A DNA stretch of 50,938 nucleotides from NCBI GenBank assembly GCA_023441105.1, contig JAEZQX010000413.1, forward strand, positions 1-50,938. Reading direction: 5' to 3'. Shown here piece by piece: positions 17,759 through 27,052 of this stretch (its first letter is position 1; each line of letters opens with the position of its first letter). The notes beneath the pieces are model-generated. The model saw only the letters and a list, made by a program, of their open reading frames with translations, was not told the origin of the DNA and ran no database searches. Origin of the DNA: Pseudomonadota bacterium. GTDB taxonomy: Bacteria > Pseudomonadota > Gammaproteobacteria > Burkholderiales > Burkholderiaceae. A program made the translations under genes and the position numbers.

Positions 17759-18989
17759 CAACGGCCGCCCCCTGGAACGATTCCGGGTGCTGGATTTCAG
17801 CTGGGTTTGGTCCGGCCCGTTGGTCACGTCGATCCTCGCGGAGTTCGGCGCCGAGGTCATCAAGGTCGAGCACGGCGCCCGCCTGGACAACTCCCGCCTG
17901 CGGGGCAAGCCGCTGCGAAACGGCGTGCCGGTGGAAGGCCCGAGTATCGAAACCGGCCCGTACTTCCACCAGACGAACCATGACAAGCTGAGCATCACCC
18001 TCAATCTCAAGTCCCCCGAAGCGCGTGTCTTGCTCGATCAGCTGGTGGGAATCAGCGATGTCCTGGTTGAGAATCTCAGCCCCGGCGCGCTCGGACGCGT
18101 GGGGCTCGGATACGAGCAGGTGGCCGTCCTGAATCCGCGCCTCATCTACCTGTCGATGTCGGCCGCCGGCCAGACCGGACCGCTGAGCGGCATGCGCGCG
18201 TACGCGCCGATCATGTCAAGTTACTGCGGCTTCGAGACTCTGGTCGGCTATCCGGACGAGCCGCCGATCGGCATGATGAACTTCGGCTACGGCGACCCCA
18301 ACGCTGCCGTCCACGGCCTGGTGCCGCTGCTTGCCGCCATCTACGAGCGCGAGGCGAGCGGGAAGGGCCAGCACATCGACATGTCCCAGATCGAAGCCTT
18401 GTTGTCGGTGACCGCCGAACCGCTGATCGACTGGTTCATGAACCAGCGCGAGGGTGGTCCGACCGGCAACCGCCATCCGACCATGACGCCTCACGGCGTC
18501 TACGCCGCCGCAGGGGAAGACAGCTGGGTATCGATCGCAGTGGCCAGCGACCGGCAGTGGCAGTCGCTCGTGAACGCCATGGGCAGCCCCGCGTGGGCAA
18601 CCGATGCTTCACTGGCGCAGGCCTCCGACCGCGCCCGGAAAGGCGTTGAAATCGACGGGAAGCTCGCATCCTGGGTGGCGGGAAAGACGCAGGAGGATCT
18701 GGTGCGCACCCTGCGGGCGGCAGGCGTTGCCTGCTCGCCAGTGCAGGACATCGCCGCGCAGCAGGATGATGCGCAATTCCTCGCGCGCGGCATCCGGCAG
18801 GAGGCTGTGCATCCGATCACCGGCACGGAGCAGTTGTATCGGACGCCGTGGTGCATGGATGCGAGCCCACCTCGGATCAGGGCCAGCGCGCCGATGCTCG
18901 GCCAGCATAACGACTACGTGTTCGGTACGCTGCTGGGCATGGATCAGCAGCGCATCGAGCAGCTGAAATCCGAGGGCGTCATCGCCTGA
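17748..18989 (+). CDS. class III (CaiB/BaiF) CoA-transferase
   Basis: The 413-residue protein has RFRVLDFSWVWSGPLVTSIL at the N-terminus, VENLSPGALGRVGLGYEQV (107-125), SMSAAGQTGPL and catalytic Asp183 in FGYGDPNAAVHG. It resembles the transferases acting with dicarboxylic acyl-CoA donors in aromatic and branched-acid pathways. It starts inside the end of the preceding transferase gene, the closest coupling in the cluster, and is followed 15 bases later by the SDR gene. Confidence 0.9.
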   Translation: MSNDNGRPLERFRVLDFSWVWSGPLVTSILAEFGAEVIKVEHGARLDNSRLRGKPLRNGVPVEGPSIETGPYFHQTNHDKLSITLNLKSPEARVLLDQLVGISDVLVENLSPGALGRVGLGYEQVAVLNPRLIYLSMSAAGQTGPLSGMRAYAPIMSSYCGFETLVGYPDEPPIGMMNFGYGDPNAAVHGLVPLLAAIYEREASGKGQHIDMSQIEALLSVTAEPLIDWFMNQREGGPTGNRHPTMTPHGVYAAAGEDSWVSIAVASDRQWQSLVNAMGSPAWATDASLAQASDRARKGVEIDGKLASWVAGKTQEDLVRTLRAAGVACSPVQDIAAQQDDAQFLARGIRQEAVHPITGTEQLYRTPWCMDASPPRIRASAPMLGQHNDYVFGTLLGMDQQRIEQLKSEGVIA

Positions 18990-19004
18990 TGGCGGGAGCG
19001 TGCT

Positions 19005-19793
19005 ATGGCGGATGACAGCCTGAAAGACGCGGTTGCAGTTCTGACCGGCTCCTCGGCCGGTATCGCCCTCGAGATCGCCTGCCGGTTCGCAGAGGCAGGT
19101 GCCCGAGGCGTCATGCTGAACGGACGAGGCGCCAGAAGCGATGCACTCGCGACCCAGGCGATCGCTGCAGTCAAGGCCCGGGCTCCGGCTTGCGAGGTCG
19201 GCTTCCACACCGCAGACGCCACTGCCCCGGCGGAGGTCGGGCGTCTGATCGAGTCAGCGATCGCGACGTTCGGTCGCATCGACATCCTGGTGAACAGCGT
19301 CGGCGGCGGGCTTTCGCCCCGCCCCTTCACGGAAACGCCGCCGGCAGCGTTCACCGAGCTCGCCCATCGTCATCTGCTCAGCACTCTCCACGGCTGTCAT
19401 GCAGTGCTGCCACACATGATCAGCCGCGGCACCGGCGTCATCCTCAACATGTCGTCGGATGCCGGCAAGGTGGCGACACCCGGCGAGACCGTGATCGGAG
19501 CGCTGAAAGCCGCGGTAATCATGTTCACCAGGACGCTTTCGCTCGAGGTTTCGCGATTCGGCATCCGCACGCATTGCATCACCCCTTCCATCGTGAGATC
19601 GACGCCGAACTACGACCGGCTGATGGCGGACGATTTCAGCAGGAAGCTCTTCGAGAAAGCGGAGGCCCGGGCGAGGCTGGGGGCAACGACGCCTGCGCAC
19701 ATCGCCGAGCTGGCGCTATTTCTCGCCAGCCCGGCGGCCGCGAACATGACCGGACAAGTCATCAGTGTGAACGGCGGCATATCGGCGGCTTAG
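19005..19793 (+). CDS. SDR-fold protein without catalytic Tyr
   Basis: The 262-residue short-chain dehydrogenase/reductase fold has cofactor loop TGSSAGIALEIA (14-25, last Gly of TGxxxGIG is Ala), NSVGG in place of NNAG, Ser150-Ser151, Lys168 and a normal C-terminus (MTGQVISVNGG). The YxxxK motif reads I164-G-A-L-K168, so the proton-donating Tyr is absent. It may be a pseudoenzyme subunit, as described for BbsC of the BbsCD dehydrogenase, or have different chemistry. It is the last gene of the IclR-controlled operon. Confidence 0.85.
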   Translation: MADDSLKDAVAVLTGSSAGIALEIACRFAEAGARGVMLNGRGARSDALATQAIAAVKARAPACEVGFHTADATAPAEVGRLIESAIATFGRIDILVNSVGGGLSPRPFTETPPAAFTELAHRHLLSTLHGCHAVLPHMISRGTGVILNMSSDAGKVATPGETVIGALKAAVIMFTRTLSLEVSRFGIRTHCITPSIVRSTPNYDRLMADDFSRKLFEKAEARARLGATTPAHIAELALFLASPAAANMTGQVISVNGGISAA

Positions 19794-19870
19794 AGGGCTT
19801 GCTGCCAACCGGCAGGAGTCGCCAGGACCGGTGCGGTCGGATGACCGCCGCGGCAACGATCGAGTTCTGG

Positions 19871-21268
19871 TCAGCGGGTTGCCGGCGCGTGCGGCGCCGG
19901 CAGGTGCGCAGCAGGCAGCTTCGTCCCCGGCATGGCGCCAGCAGGCATGTGGGCTTCGACCTCGTCGAGCACGACCTCCGGCTCATCGGCTTCCAGGTCC
20001 GACTCTCCGTTCAGCCGCTGGTGCATGCGCGCGACATCGAGGTCACCGGTCCATTTCGCCACCACGACGGTCGCGACACCGTTGCCGATCAGGTTGGTGA
20101 GCGCGCGTGCTTCGGACATGAAGCGGTCGATGCCCAGGATCAGGGCCAGGCCCGCCACCGGCACGTGGCCGATCGCCGACAGCGTCGCGGCCAGCACGAT
20201 GAAGCCGCTGCCCGTCACCCCGGCAGCGCCCTTGGACGTCAGCAGCAGAACGAGCAGCAAGGTGATCTGCTGGGTGAGCGTCATCTGCGTGTTGGTGGCC
20301 TGGGCGATGAAGACGGCAGCCATGGTCAGGTAGATCGAGGTGCCGTCGAGGTTGAACGAATAGCCGGTCGGAACGACCAGGCCGACGACCGACTTGCGTG
20401 CCCCCAGGTTCTCGAGCTTGGCGATCATCCGTGGCAGCACCGACTCCGATGACGAGGTGCCGAGCACGATCAGCAGCTCTTCCTTGATGTACTTGATGAA
20501 CTTCCAGATCGAGAAGCCGTGGAACCGGGCAATCGTTCCGAGGACGACGAAGATGAAGAACAGGCAGGTAGCGTAGAAGGTGGCCATCAGCGCCGCCAGC
20601 GAGAGCAGCGAGTCGATGCCATAGCGACCGATGGTGAACGCCATGGCGCCAAATGCGCCGAGGGGCGCCACCCTCATGATGTAGCCGACGATCGAGAACA
20701 GCACGTGGGAGAGCTTCTCGATGAAGTCGAACACCAGCGTGCCACGACCCCCGAACTTGTGCAGGGCGAACCCGAACATCACGGCGAACAGCAGCACTTG
20801 CAGGATCTCGCCCTTGGCAAACGCGTCGACGACCGTGTTCGGGATGATGTTCAACAGGAAGTCGACCGTGCCCTGCATCTGCCCGGGCTTCGTATAGGCA
20901 GCGATCCCCTTGGTGTCGAGCTGGCTGGCGTCGACGTTCATGCCCTCGCCCGGTCGGACCAGGTTGATGATCACCAGCCCGACGACCAGCGCGATCGAGC
21001 TCACGATCTCGAAATACAGCAGCGCGAGCCCGCCGGTCTTGCCGACCTTCTTCATGTCTTCCATCCCGGCGATGCCGACCACGACGGTGCAGAAGATGAT
21101 CGGCGCGATGATCATCTTGATCAGCTTGATGAAGCCGTCGCCGAGGGGCTTCATGGCGGCGCCGGTCTCGGGGTAGAAGTGCCCGAGAAGGATGCCGATC
21201 AAGATCGCGGTAACTACCTGGAAGTACAGCGACCGGTAGAACGGTTTCTGGATCGGATCCTTGTCCAT
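19871..21268 (-). CDS. dctA: C4-dicarboxylate:cation symporter
   Basis: The 465-residue membrane protein starts [19 protein letters not shown] and has the DctA/glutamate-transporter hallmarks: serine-rich hairpin [31 protein letters not shown] in TM7, the second hairpin [12 protein letters not shown] and [26 protein letters not shown] in TM8. It imports succinate, fumarate and malate with protons or sodium. The C-terminus (about 425-465) is an unusual Ala/Pro/Glu-rich tail. No DctBD two-component genes are nearby. Confidence 0.96.
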   Translation of the reverse strand: MDKDPIQKPFYRSLYFQVVTAILIGILLGHFYPETGAAMKPLGDGFIKLIKMIIAPIIFCTVVVGIAGMEDMKKVGKTGGLALLYFEIVSSIALVVGLVIINLVRPGEGMNVDASQLDTKGIAAYTKPGQMQGTVDFLLNIIPNTVVDAFAKGEILQVLLFAVMFGFALHKFGGRGTLVFDFIEKLSHVLFSIVGYIMRVAPLGAFGAMAFTIGRYGIDSLLSLAALMATFYATCLFFIFVVLGTIARFHGFSIWKFIKYIKEELLIVLGTSSSESVLPRMIAKLENLGARKSVVGLVVPTGYSFNLDGTSIYLTMAAVFIAQATNTQMTLTQQITLLLVLLLTSKGAAGVTGSGFIVLAATLSAIGHVPVAGLALILGIDRFMSEARALTNLIGNGVATVVVAKWTGDLDVARMHQRLNGESDLEADEPEVVLDEVEAHMPAGAMPGTKLPAAHLPAPHAPATR

Positions 21269-21517
21269 CGGAATCTCCGTTGGATTTGGCTACGCGGAGC
21301 GGGCCGAAGCGGATCGGGCCGGGGTCCCGGCTGAATGAGCCTGCCTGCCGTGAACGCGCGGGCATTGACGCCGGGCGAACGGTGGCAAAGAAAATCGATC
21401 AGGTCGCGGCGCGCGCGGCTGCATGCCACTTGCGAAAATCCGCACGTGCCGCCCGGTCGTTCGACGAGAAGCCGGACGACACCATGATTGTATCGCCTCG
21501 CCTTGGAACGGCGCCGG

Positions 21518-21535
21518 CGGGCGCGTCGGCGCCCG
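21518..21535 (-). terminator. hairpin downstream of ahpF
   Basis: A 7-bp perfect stem, CGGGCGC-GTCG-GCGCCCG, begins about 20 bases after the ahpF stop codon in the direction of transcription. It lacks a following U tract, so it is only a possible terminator or 3'-end stabiliser. Confidence 0.3.
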
Positions 21536-21537
21536 TC

Positions 21538-21566
21538 GGTCAAGCGGTCAAGCGGTCAAGCGGTCA
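21538..21566. repeat. 8-bp tandem repeat across the ahpF stop codon
   Basis: The unit GGTCAAGC is repeated three times, followed by a partial GGTCA. The ahpF TGA stop (21558-21556) lies within it. The next units contain further in-register TGA triplets, so gain or loss of a unit would change little in the protein. Confidence 0.8.
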
Positions 21567-23154
21567 CGGCTTCCGCTTCCTCGGCCGCCGCCGGCGCCGG
21601 CGTGCGGATCAGGTAGTCGAACGCGGCCAATGCCGCCTTGGCGCCGTCGCCGGCGGCGATGACGCTCTGCTTGAAGGGCACGGTGGTGGCGTCACCCGCC
21701 GCGAACACGCCCGGCCGCGCCGTCTTGCCACGGGCATCCACCTCGATCTCGCCGAACTTCGACAGGTCGATGGCGCCCTTGAGGAACTCGGTGTTGGGCA
21801 CCAGGCCGATCTGCACGAACACGCCCTCGAGCTCGAGCCGGCGGACTTCTCCCGACGCCCGCTCCTTGTAGACCAGGCCGTCGACCTTGCTGCCGTCGCC
21901 GGTCACCTCGGTGGTCTGGGCGTTGACGACGATGTCGACGTTCTTCAGGCTGCGCAGCTTGCGCTGCAGCACCGCGTCGGCGCGCAATTCGGGGGCGAAT
22001 TCCACCAGGGTCACATGCGCCACGACGCCGGCCAGGTCGATGGCCGCCTCGACGCCGGAGTTGCCGCCGCCGATCACCGCCACCCGCTTGCCCTTGAAGA
22101 GCGGACCGTCGCAATGCGGGCAGTAGGCCACGCCACGGTTGCGGTACTCGCGCTCGCCGGGGACGTTGATTTCGCGCCAGCGCGCCCCGGTGGCCAGGAT
22201 CACCGACCGGCTCCTGAGCACCGCGCCGCCGGCCAGCCGCACCTCGTGCAACCCGCCCGGCTCATCGGCTGCGACCAGCTCATCGGCGCGCTGCAGGTTC
22301 ATGATGTCGACGTCGTAGGCCTTCACATGCTGCTCGAGGGCGGTCGCGAACTGCGGCCCTTCGGTATGCAGCACGGAGATGTAGTTCTCGATCCCCAGCG
22401 TATCCAGCACCTGGCCGCCGAAGCGCTCTGCCACCACGCCGGTGCGGATGCCCTTGCGCGCCGCATAGACCGCCGCCGCCGCGCCGGCCGGACCGCCGCC
22501 GACGATCAGCACATCGAATGCTTCCTTGGCATTGAGTTGCTGCGCCTTGCGCTCGCCGGCCTTGCTGTCGAGCCGCGCGAGGATCTCCTCGACGCTGGTC
22601 CGGCCCTGGCCGAACACCTCGCCGTTGAGGTAGGTGGTCGGCACCGCCATGATCTGGCGCTCCTCGACCTCGTCCTGGTAAAGGCCGCCGTCGATCGTCA
22701 CCATCCGGATCTTCGGATTGATCACCGACATGACGTTGATCGCCTGGACCACGTCGGGACAGTTCTGGCAGGTCAGGGAGACGTAGGTCTCGAAGTCGTA
22801 CTCGCCGTCGAGGTTGCGGATCTGCTCGATCACATCGGCATCCAGCTTGACCGGATGGCCACCGACCTGCAGCAGCGCGAGGACCAGGGAAGTGAACTCG
22901 TGGCCGAGCGGAATCGCGGCGAAGCGCACGCCGATGTCGCTGCCGGGACGGTTGATGGCGAACGACGGTTTGCGCGGGTCGGCATCCGGACGCTCGACAT
23001 AGGCGATCTTGTCCGACAGGGACGCGATCTCCTGCAGGAGGCTGCGCATCTCACGGGATTTGGCGCCGTCATCCAGGGTCGCGACGAGCTCGATCGGCTG
23101 GCTGATCTTCTCGAGGTAGGCTTTCAGCTGGGTCTTGAGTTTCGCGTCCAACAT
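21556..23154 (-). CDS. ahpF: alkyl hydroperoxide reductase subunit F
   Basis: The 532-residue flavoprotein has the AhpF architecture: a tandem thioredoxin-fold N-terminal domain with C129-QN-C132, an FAD domain ([20 protein letters not shown]), a thioredoxin reductase-like active site CPHC, an NAD(P)H domain ([17 protein letters not shown]) and FAD-closing [15 protein letters not shown]. It passes electrons from NADH to AhpC for peroxide reduction in the cytoplasm. It follows ahpC by 178 bases on the same strand. The C-terminus has a short Ala/Glu extension. Confidence 0.97.
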   Translation of the reverse strand: MLDAKLKTQLKAYLEKISQPIELVATLDDGAKSREMRSLLQEIASLSDKIAYVERPDADPRKPSFAINRPGSDIGVRFAAIPLGHEFTSLVLALLQVGGHPVKLDADVIEQIRNLDGEYDFETYVSLTCQNCPDVVQAINVMSVINPKIRMVTIDGGLYQDEVEERQIMAVPTTYLNGEVFGQGRTSVEEILARLDSKAGERKAQQLNAKEAFDVLIVGGGPAGAAAAVYAARKGIRTGVVAERFGGQVLDTLGIENYISVLHTEGPQFATALEQHVKAYDVDIMNLQRADELVAADEPGGLHEVRLAGGAVLRSRSVILATGARWREINVPGEREYRNRGVAYCPHCDGPLFKGKRVAVIGGGNSGVEAAIDLAGVVAHVTLVEFAPELRADAVLQRKLRSLKNVDIVVNAQTTEVTGDGSKVDGLVYKERASGEVRRLELEGVFVQIGLVPNTEFLKGAIDLSKFGEIEVDARGKTARPGVFAAGDATTVPFKQSVIAAGDGAKAALAAFDYLIRTPAPAAAEEAEAVTA

Positions 23155-23332
23155 GATGGTTCCCGATTTCGTGAGGTTTGCAGGCGTGATGGGACCCGCC
23201 GGGGCGGGCAGACCGCGCCCGACCGGTACCGTGCATCGCTTCTTGTTCAGGCCCGGCTGCGGCCGGACCTGGGATAGATCCGATTAATGGCGGGCGCCCT
23301 GGGTCCGGCAGCCCGCCGTCAGGATCCGGGAC

Positions 23333-23896
23333 TCAGATCTTGCCGACCAGGTCCAGCGAGGGCGTCAGCGTCTCTTCGCCTTCGCTCCACTTGGCGGGGC
23401 AGACCTCGCCCGGGTGGGCGGCGACGTATTGCGCAGCCTTCACCTTGCGAAGCAGCTCCGACGCGTCACGGCCGATGCCGTTGTCGTGGATCTCGCACAG
23501 CTTGATCTGGCCTTCGGGGTTGATCACGAAGGTGCCGCGCAGCGCCAGGCCTTCTTCCTCGATCAGTACGTCGAAGTTGCGGGCCAGCTTGGCCGTGGGG
23601 TCGCCGATCATCGTGTACTTCACCTTGCCGATGGCCGGCGAGGTGTCGTGCCATGCCTTGTGGGCGAAATGCGTGTCGGTCGAAACGCTGTAGATCTCGA
23701 CGCCGAGCTTCTTGAACTCGTCGTAGTTGTCGGCGAGGTCTTCCAGTTCGGTGGGGCAGACGAAGGTGAAGTCGGCCGGGTAGAACACGACCACCGACCA
23801 CTTGCCCTTCAAGGTCTGGTCGCTCACCTCGATGAACTTGCCGTCCTTGTAGGCGTTGGCTTTGAAGGGTTGGATCACGGTGTTGATCAGGGACAT
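23333..23896 (-). CDS. ahpC: alkyl hydroperoxide reductase subunit C (peroxiredoxin)
   Basis: The 187-residue typical 2-Cys peroxiredoxin has peroxidatic Cys47 in [11 protein letters not shown], resolving Cys near residue 166 in GEVCPAKW, the GTFVINPEG loop and a C-terminal tail that closes over the active site. It reduces H2O2 and organic peroxides using AhpF. The start at 23896 ([11 protein letters not shown]) is the family N-terminus; a longer reading from 23965 would prepend promoter sequence. It is followed by ahpF. Confidence 0.97.
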   Translation of the reverse strand: MSLINTVIQPFKANAYKDGKFIEVSDQTLKGKWSVVVFYPADFTFVCPTELEDLADNYDEFKKLGVEIYSVSTDTHFAHKAWHDTSPAIGKVKYTMIGDPTAKLARNFDVLIEEEGLALRGTFVINPEGQIKLCEIHDNGIGRDASELLRKVKAAQYVAAHPGEVCPAKWSEGEETLTPSLDLVGKI

Positions 23897-24261
23897 GTGT
23901 CGTTTCCTGTGTTGGTTGGAGGTTGTGGAAAAGCGGTTGGTGAAACGAATGATGCCTTGCACCATCCAATTCGTAAAATGAATTAAATCAATGCCAAGAA
24001 TCGACTTGGCCTATCGGGGTGGCTTGGATACCCGCTGGAGAACCCAGCCGGGCGACAGGACGCTGATGCCGCAAGGACCGAACCCAGCCGGGAGCGATTG
24101 GTCCGGCCAATCAAATTAAATGGGGACGAATCTCCTCGATCCAAGCGCTGCGCCCGCCGGTACAGTGCCACCTGGCGGCTTGCCCGCCCTATCATGGCAG
24201 GCGTGTTCGGTGGCCGATTCGCGTGGACCGGGAGCGCCGGCGCATCCCACAGGAGTTGCCG
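23897..24261. promoter_or_regulatory. divergent spacer with candidate ahpC promoter
   Basis: This spacer separates ahpC from the Rieske oxygenase gene. Near ahpC it holds an A/T-rich island with the dyad AATTC-N7-GAATT (23968-23984). On the minus strand a possible -35 TTTACG (23977-23972) is 17 bases from CATCAT (23954-23949). A 13-bp direct repeat, GAACCCAGCCGGG, occurs at 24040-24052 and 24080-24092, exactly 40 bp apart. A GATTGG/CCAATC dyad lies at 24096-24112. I could not see the four-part OxyR ATAG/CTAT consensus. Confidence 0.4.
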
Positions 24262-25353
24262 ATGGAAGATTGGCTGCGCGATTGCTGGTACGTGATCGCC
24301 TGGGACCACGAGATTCCCGCCGCTGATTCGCCCGCACTCTTCAGCCGGGTGGTGCTCAACGAGCCGGTGCTCGTTTATCGCAAAGCCGACGGCGGGCTGG
24401 TCGCCCTGGAAGATCGCTGCTGCCATCGGCTCGCGCCGTTGTCGGTGGGGCGTCGCGAGGGAGACTGCGTTCGATGCGGCTACCACGGGCTCAAGTTCGA
24501 TCCCGGAGGCCGCTGCGTCGAGGCGCCCGGCATCGCTGTCGTTCCGGAAAAAGCGCGTGTGCGCACTTATCCGGTCGCAGTCAAGAACCGCTGGGTCTTC
24601 ATCTGGCCGGGTGATCCGGCGCGGGCGGATCCGGCGCTGCTGCCGGACAACTTCTCCAACGACCATCCCGACTGGCGCCACAAGCCAGGCTACCTGCATT
24701 ACGACACGCCGTACCTCCTCATCTGCGACAACCTGCTGGACTTCTCGCACCTGAGCTATGTCCATGAGCGGACGCTTGGCGGTTCCACCCGGATCGCCCA
24801 GGCACCGGCGGTCATCGAGAAGGTCCCCGGCGGCAACGACGAGTGGCCGCAAGCCGGAATCCGCGTCACCCGCCACGTGGCCGACGTGCCGCCGCCGGCG
24901 TACTACCAGCGCTTCCGGCGTTTCGACACCAATATCGACCGCTGGTTCATCTACGATTTCCTGCTGCCGGGTACGCTGCTGATGCAGTCGGGCGGCCGCC
25001 CGACCGGCGACACCTCCGACGATCCCGGGCACACGGTCCAATTGCACAGTTGCCAGACCCTGACTCCCGAGACCAAGGCCTCCACCCACTACTTCTTTCA
25101 GCAGTCCCATCGCCGGGGCGCGCTCGACGAGGCGGCGGCACAGGCGATGACCGAGTCGATCTACGGCAGCATCGTCACCGCCTTCGAGGAGGACCGGGCG
25201 ATGATCGGGGCCCAGTACCGGAACCTGCTGCTCGACCCGGCGGCGCCGATGTTGCCGCTGGCGATGGACGCTGCCCTGGTGCAGTTCCGCCGGCTCCTCC
25301 AGGCGCGGATCGCGCGGGAGCGAGCCGCGGCCGGGGCGGCAGAGACCGCCTGA
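24262..25353 (+). CDS. Rieske non-heme iron oxygenase (VanA-like)
   Basis: The 363-residue oxygenase subunit has the [2Fe-2S] Rieske motif C53-x-H55 and C72-x-x-H75 (CCHRLAPL, RCGYHGLKFD) and the mononuclear iron site in CDNLLDFSHLSYVHE (bridging Asp160, His163, His168). Size and sequence resemble vanillate O-demethylase and phthalate-type single-subunit oxygenases acting on aromatic acids. These need a ferredoxin-reductase partner (VanB type), which is not adjacent. AGGAG precedes ATG at 24262. The Bug receptor gene follows after 31 bases, so the substrate is probably an imported carboxylate. Confidence 0.92.
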   Translation: MEDWLRDCWYVIAWDHEIPAADSPALFSRVVLNEPVLVYRKADGGLVALEDRCCHRLAPLSVGRREGDCVRCGYHGLKFDPGGRCVEAPGIAVVPEKARVRTYPVAVKNRWVFIWPGDPARADPALLPDNFSNDHPDWRHKPGYLHYDTPYLLICDNLLDFSHLSYVHERTLGGSTRIAQAPAVIEKVPGGNDEWPQAGIRVTRHVADVPPPAYYQRFRRFDTNIDRWFIYDFLLPGTLLMQSGGRPTGDTSDDPGHTVQLHSCQTLTPETKASTHYFFQQSHRRGALDEAAAQAMTESIYGSIVTAFEEDRAMIGAQYRNLLLDPAAPMLPLAMDAALVQFRRLLQARIARERAAAGAAETA

Positions 25354-25384
25354 AACGGCGCCGCGACCCCAACAGGAGACTCCC

Positions 25385-26371
25385 ATGACTCGTACTGTCC
25401 TGGCTACCGTCGCCGGCGCATGGCTGGCCGTGGCGGCGCTCGCGGTTCCTGCTGCAGTCACGGCCCAGTCGTATCCCGCCAAGTCGGTGCGGATCGTGGT
25501 GCCGTACCCGGCTGGCGGGGCGACCGACTATGTCACCCGCCTGATCGGCGAGCGGCTGTCCAAGTCCCTGGGTCAGCCGGTGATCGTCGAGAACAAGTCC
25601 GGCGCCGCCGGCGCCATCGGTGTCTCCGAGGTGGCGCGGGCCGAGCCTGACGGCCATACGATCCTTGTCACCATCAACGATCCGTTGGTGAACAACACCG
25701 CGTTGTTCAAGAAGCTGCCGTACGATCCGCGCAAGGACCTGGTGTTCGTGGCCCAGATCCTGCGCAGCCCGGCACTGATCTCCGCCAGTGCCGGGGCCGG
25801 CGTCGCCGATTTCGCCGCCTTGCGCGCGAAGATCGCGCAGGGCGCGAAGCTGACCTACGCGTCCTGGGGGATCGGCGGACTCGGGCACCTGGCCGGCGAG
25901 TCGCTGAACCGCGAGCTGAAGGCCGGAATGGTCCACGTGCCCCAGCGCGGCGAGGGACCGGTGGTCCAGGACCTGCTGAGCAACACGGTGACAATCGGGC
26001 TTTCCAGCGTCGCGACGGCGCTGCAGCATGTGGCGGCCGGCAAGATCGTGCCGCTCGCGATGATGGGCAGCGAACGCTCCACGGCGCTGCCGCAGGTGCC
26101 GACCCTGCGGGAGCTCGGTTTCACCGACCCGATCTACCTGACGAGCGTCTGGATGGCGGCCTTGGTGCCATCCGGAACGCCGCCGGCGGTCGTCGCGAAG
26201 CTCTCCCAGGAGATCAGGGCCATCGCCCAAGGAGAGGAGGTCCGCAGGGCGCTGATCGACCGCGGCTTCGAGATGCTGGTGACCACGCCCGAACAGGCGC
26301 GGACGAACTATGCCGCCGAATTCCAGGTGATCACGGACCGGATCCGTGAGCTGGGGATCGAGCCGCAGTGA
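25385..26371 (+). CDS. Bug/TctC-type solute receptor (2 of 8)
   Basis: At 328 residues it has a Sec signal ending VTAQ (about residue 28) and the family blocks SYPAKSVRIVVPYPAGGATD, VIVENKSGAAGAIG and PDGHTIL. Its co-transcription with the Rieske oxygenase gene, from an AGGAG site, suggests it binds the oxygenase substrate or a related aromatic acid. It converges with the DUF3501 gene. Confidence 0.92.
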   Translation: MTRTVLATVAGAWLAVAALAVPAAVTAQSYPAKSVRIVVPYPAGGATDYVTRLIGERLSKSLGQPVIVENKSGAAGAIGVSEVARAEPDGHTILVTINDPLVNNTALFKKLPYDPRKDLVFVAQILRSPALISASAGAGVADFAALRAKIAQGAKLTYASWGIGGLGHLAGESLNRELKAGMVHVPQRGEGPVVQDLLSNTVTIGLSSVATALQHVAAGKIVPLAMMGSERSTALPQVPTLRELGFTDPIYLTSVWMAALVPSGTPPAVVAKLSQEIRAIAQGEEVRRALIDRGFEMLVTTPEQARTNYAAEFQVITDRIRELGIEPQ

Positions 26372-26396
26372 CACTCGATCCGATGGCGTGGCCGGC

Positions 26397-26447
26397 GGCG
26401 GGCGGCGCAGACCCGTCGCCGGGCCTCAGGGAAAGCGGCCGCCCGCC
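26397..26447. terminator. inverted repeat between convergent genes
   Basis: GGCGGGCGGC (26397-26406) and GCCGCCCGCC (26438-26447) form a perfect 10-bp stem around a 31-base loop that itself contains CCCG-TCGC-CGGG. The element abuts the stop codon of the DUF3501 gene. Position between convergent genes suits a bidirectional terminator, though U tracts are missing. Confidence 0.4.
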
Positions 26448-27025
26448 TACTTGAGATCGCCCGCCAGACTGGCCAGGGTCTCCGGGGCGATGTTGACGTG
26501 GGCCGGGTAGTTGGTGTGGTCGCACCCTACCTTGACGCTCGCGCCCGCCAGAACGGCACGCTTGGCCGCCCCCGAGAACTCGAAGCGCACGAAGTGCACG
26601 GCGGATGTCTTCTCCTCGTTCTCGCGATCGAGGTCCTCGTCAGCGATGGCGTAGACGCGCGGGTAGCCCTCGACCTCGATGAACAGCCGGTCCTCGATGC
26701 CGATCAGCCGGCGCAATTCCCTGCGCCGCTCGTTCGGATCGGGGAATTCGATCAGCACCGTCGCCTTCCAGTTGCTGCCGTCCGGCACCAGCGGCGCATA
26801 AGCGTCGATCTCGTCCTGGATGCCCTGTTCCTCGAAGATCTTCTCGATGCGCAGCATCTCCTGGATCTGGATGCGCACCGTCTGCTCGTCCTCGAACTGC
26901 AGGTTCAGGTGCTCGCCCAGCCGCACGCTGCGCAGGCGGCGGTGGGCGATCTGCTGCGCCTTGTTGGTCTTGCGGAACTTGGCGTAGGCCTCCAGGGTCA
27001 TCAGGCTGTCGGGGGTGATCGCCAT
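26447..27025 (-). CDS. DUF3501 family protein
   Basis: The 192-residue protein fits DUF3501: TLEAYAKFRKTNKAQQIAHR, RSVRLGEHLNLQFEDEQTVR (33-52), IQEMLRIEKIFEEQG, then an acidic/basic middle and a C-terminal beta-rich part with VHFVRFEF. No metal-ligand cluster is evident. Function is unknown. The family is repeatedly found beside rubrerythrin and two-cluster Fe-S proteins, as here (27 bases after the Fe-S gene, AGGAG upstream), so a role with that redox pair is inferred. Confidence 0.85.
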   Translation of the reverse strand: MAITPDSLMTLEAYAKFRKTNKAQQIAHRRLRSVRLGEHLNLQFEDEQTVRIQIQEMLRIEKIFEEQGIQDEIDAYAPLVPDGSNWKATVLIEFPDPNERRRELRRLIGIEDRLFIEVEGYPRVYAIADEDLDRENEEKTSAVHFVRFEFSGAAKRAVLAGASVKVGCDHTNYPAHVNIAPETLASLAGDLK

Positions 27026-27052
27026 GGCTTGCTCCTTCTATCCGCCCCTTGC

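Noticed and set aside
12941..19793. Benzylsuccinate (bbs) operon
   Set aside because: Paired CoA-transferases and a Tyr-less SDR are reminiscent, but the BbsG dehydrogenase, thiolase BbsAB and active SDR partner are absent and a racemase-like protein is present.
21538..21566. CRISPR-like repeat
   Set aside because: The units are contiguous 8-mers with no spacers and no cas genes.
23897..24261. OxyR site upstream of ahpC
   Set aside because: The ATAG-N7-CTAT pattern was not found; only a general A/T-rich dyad is visible.
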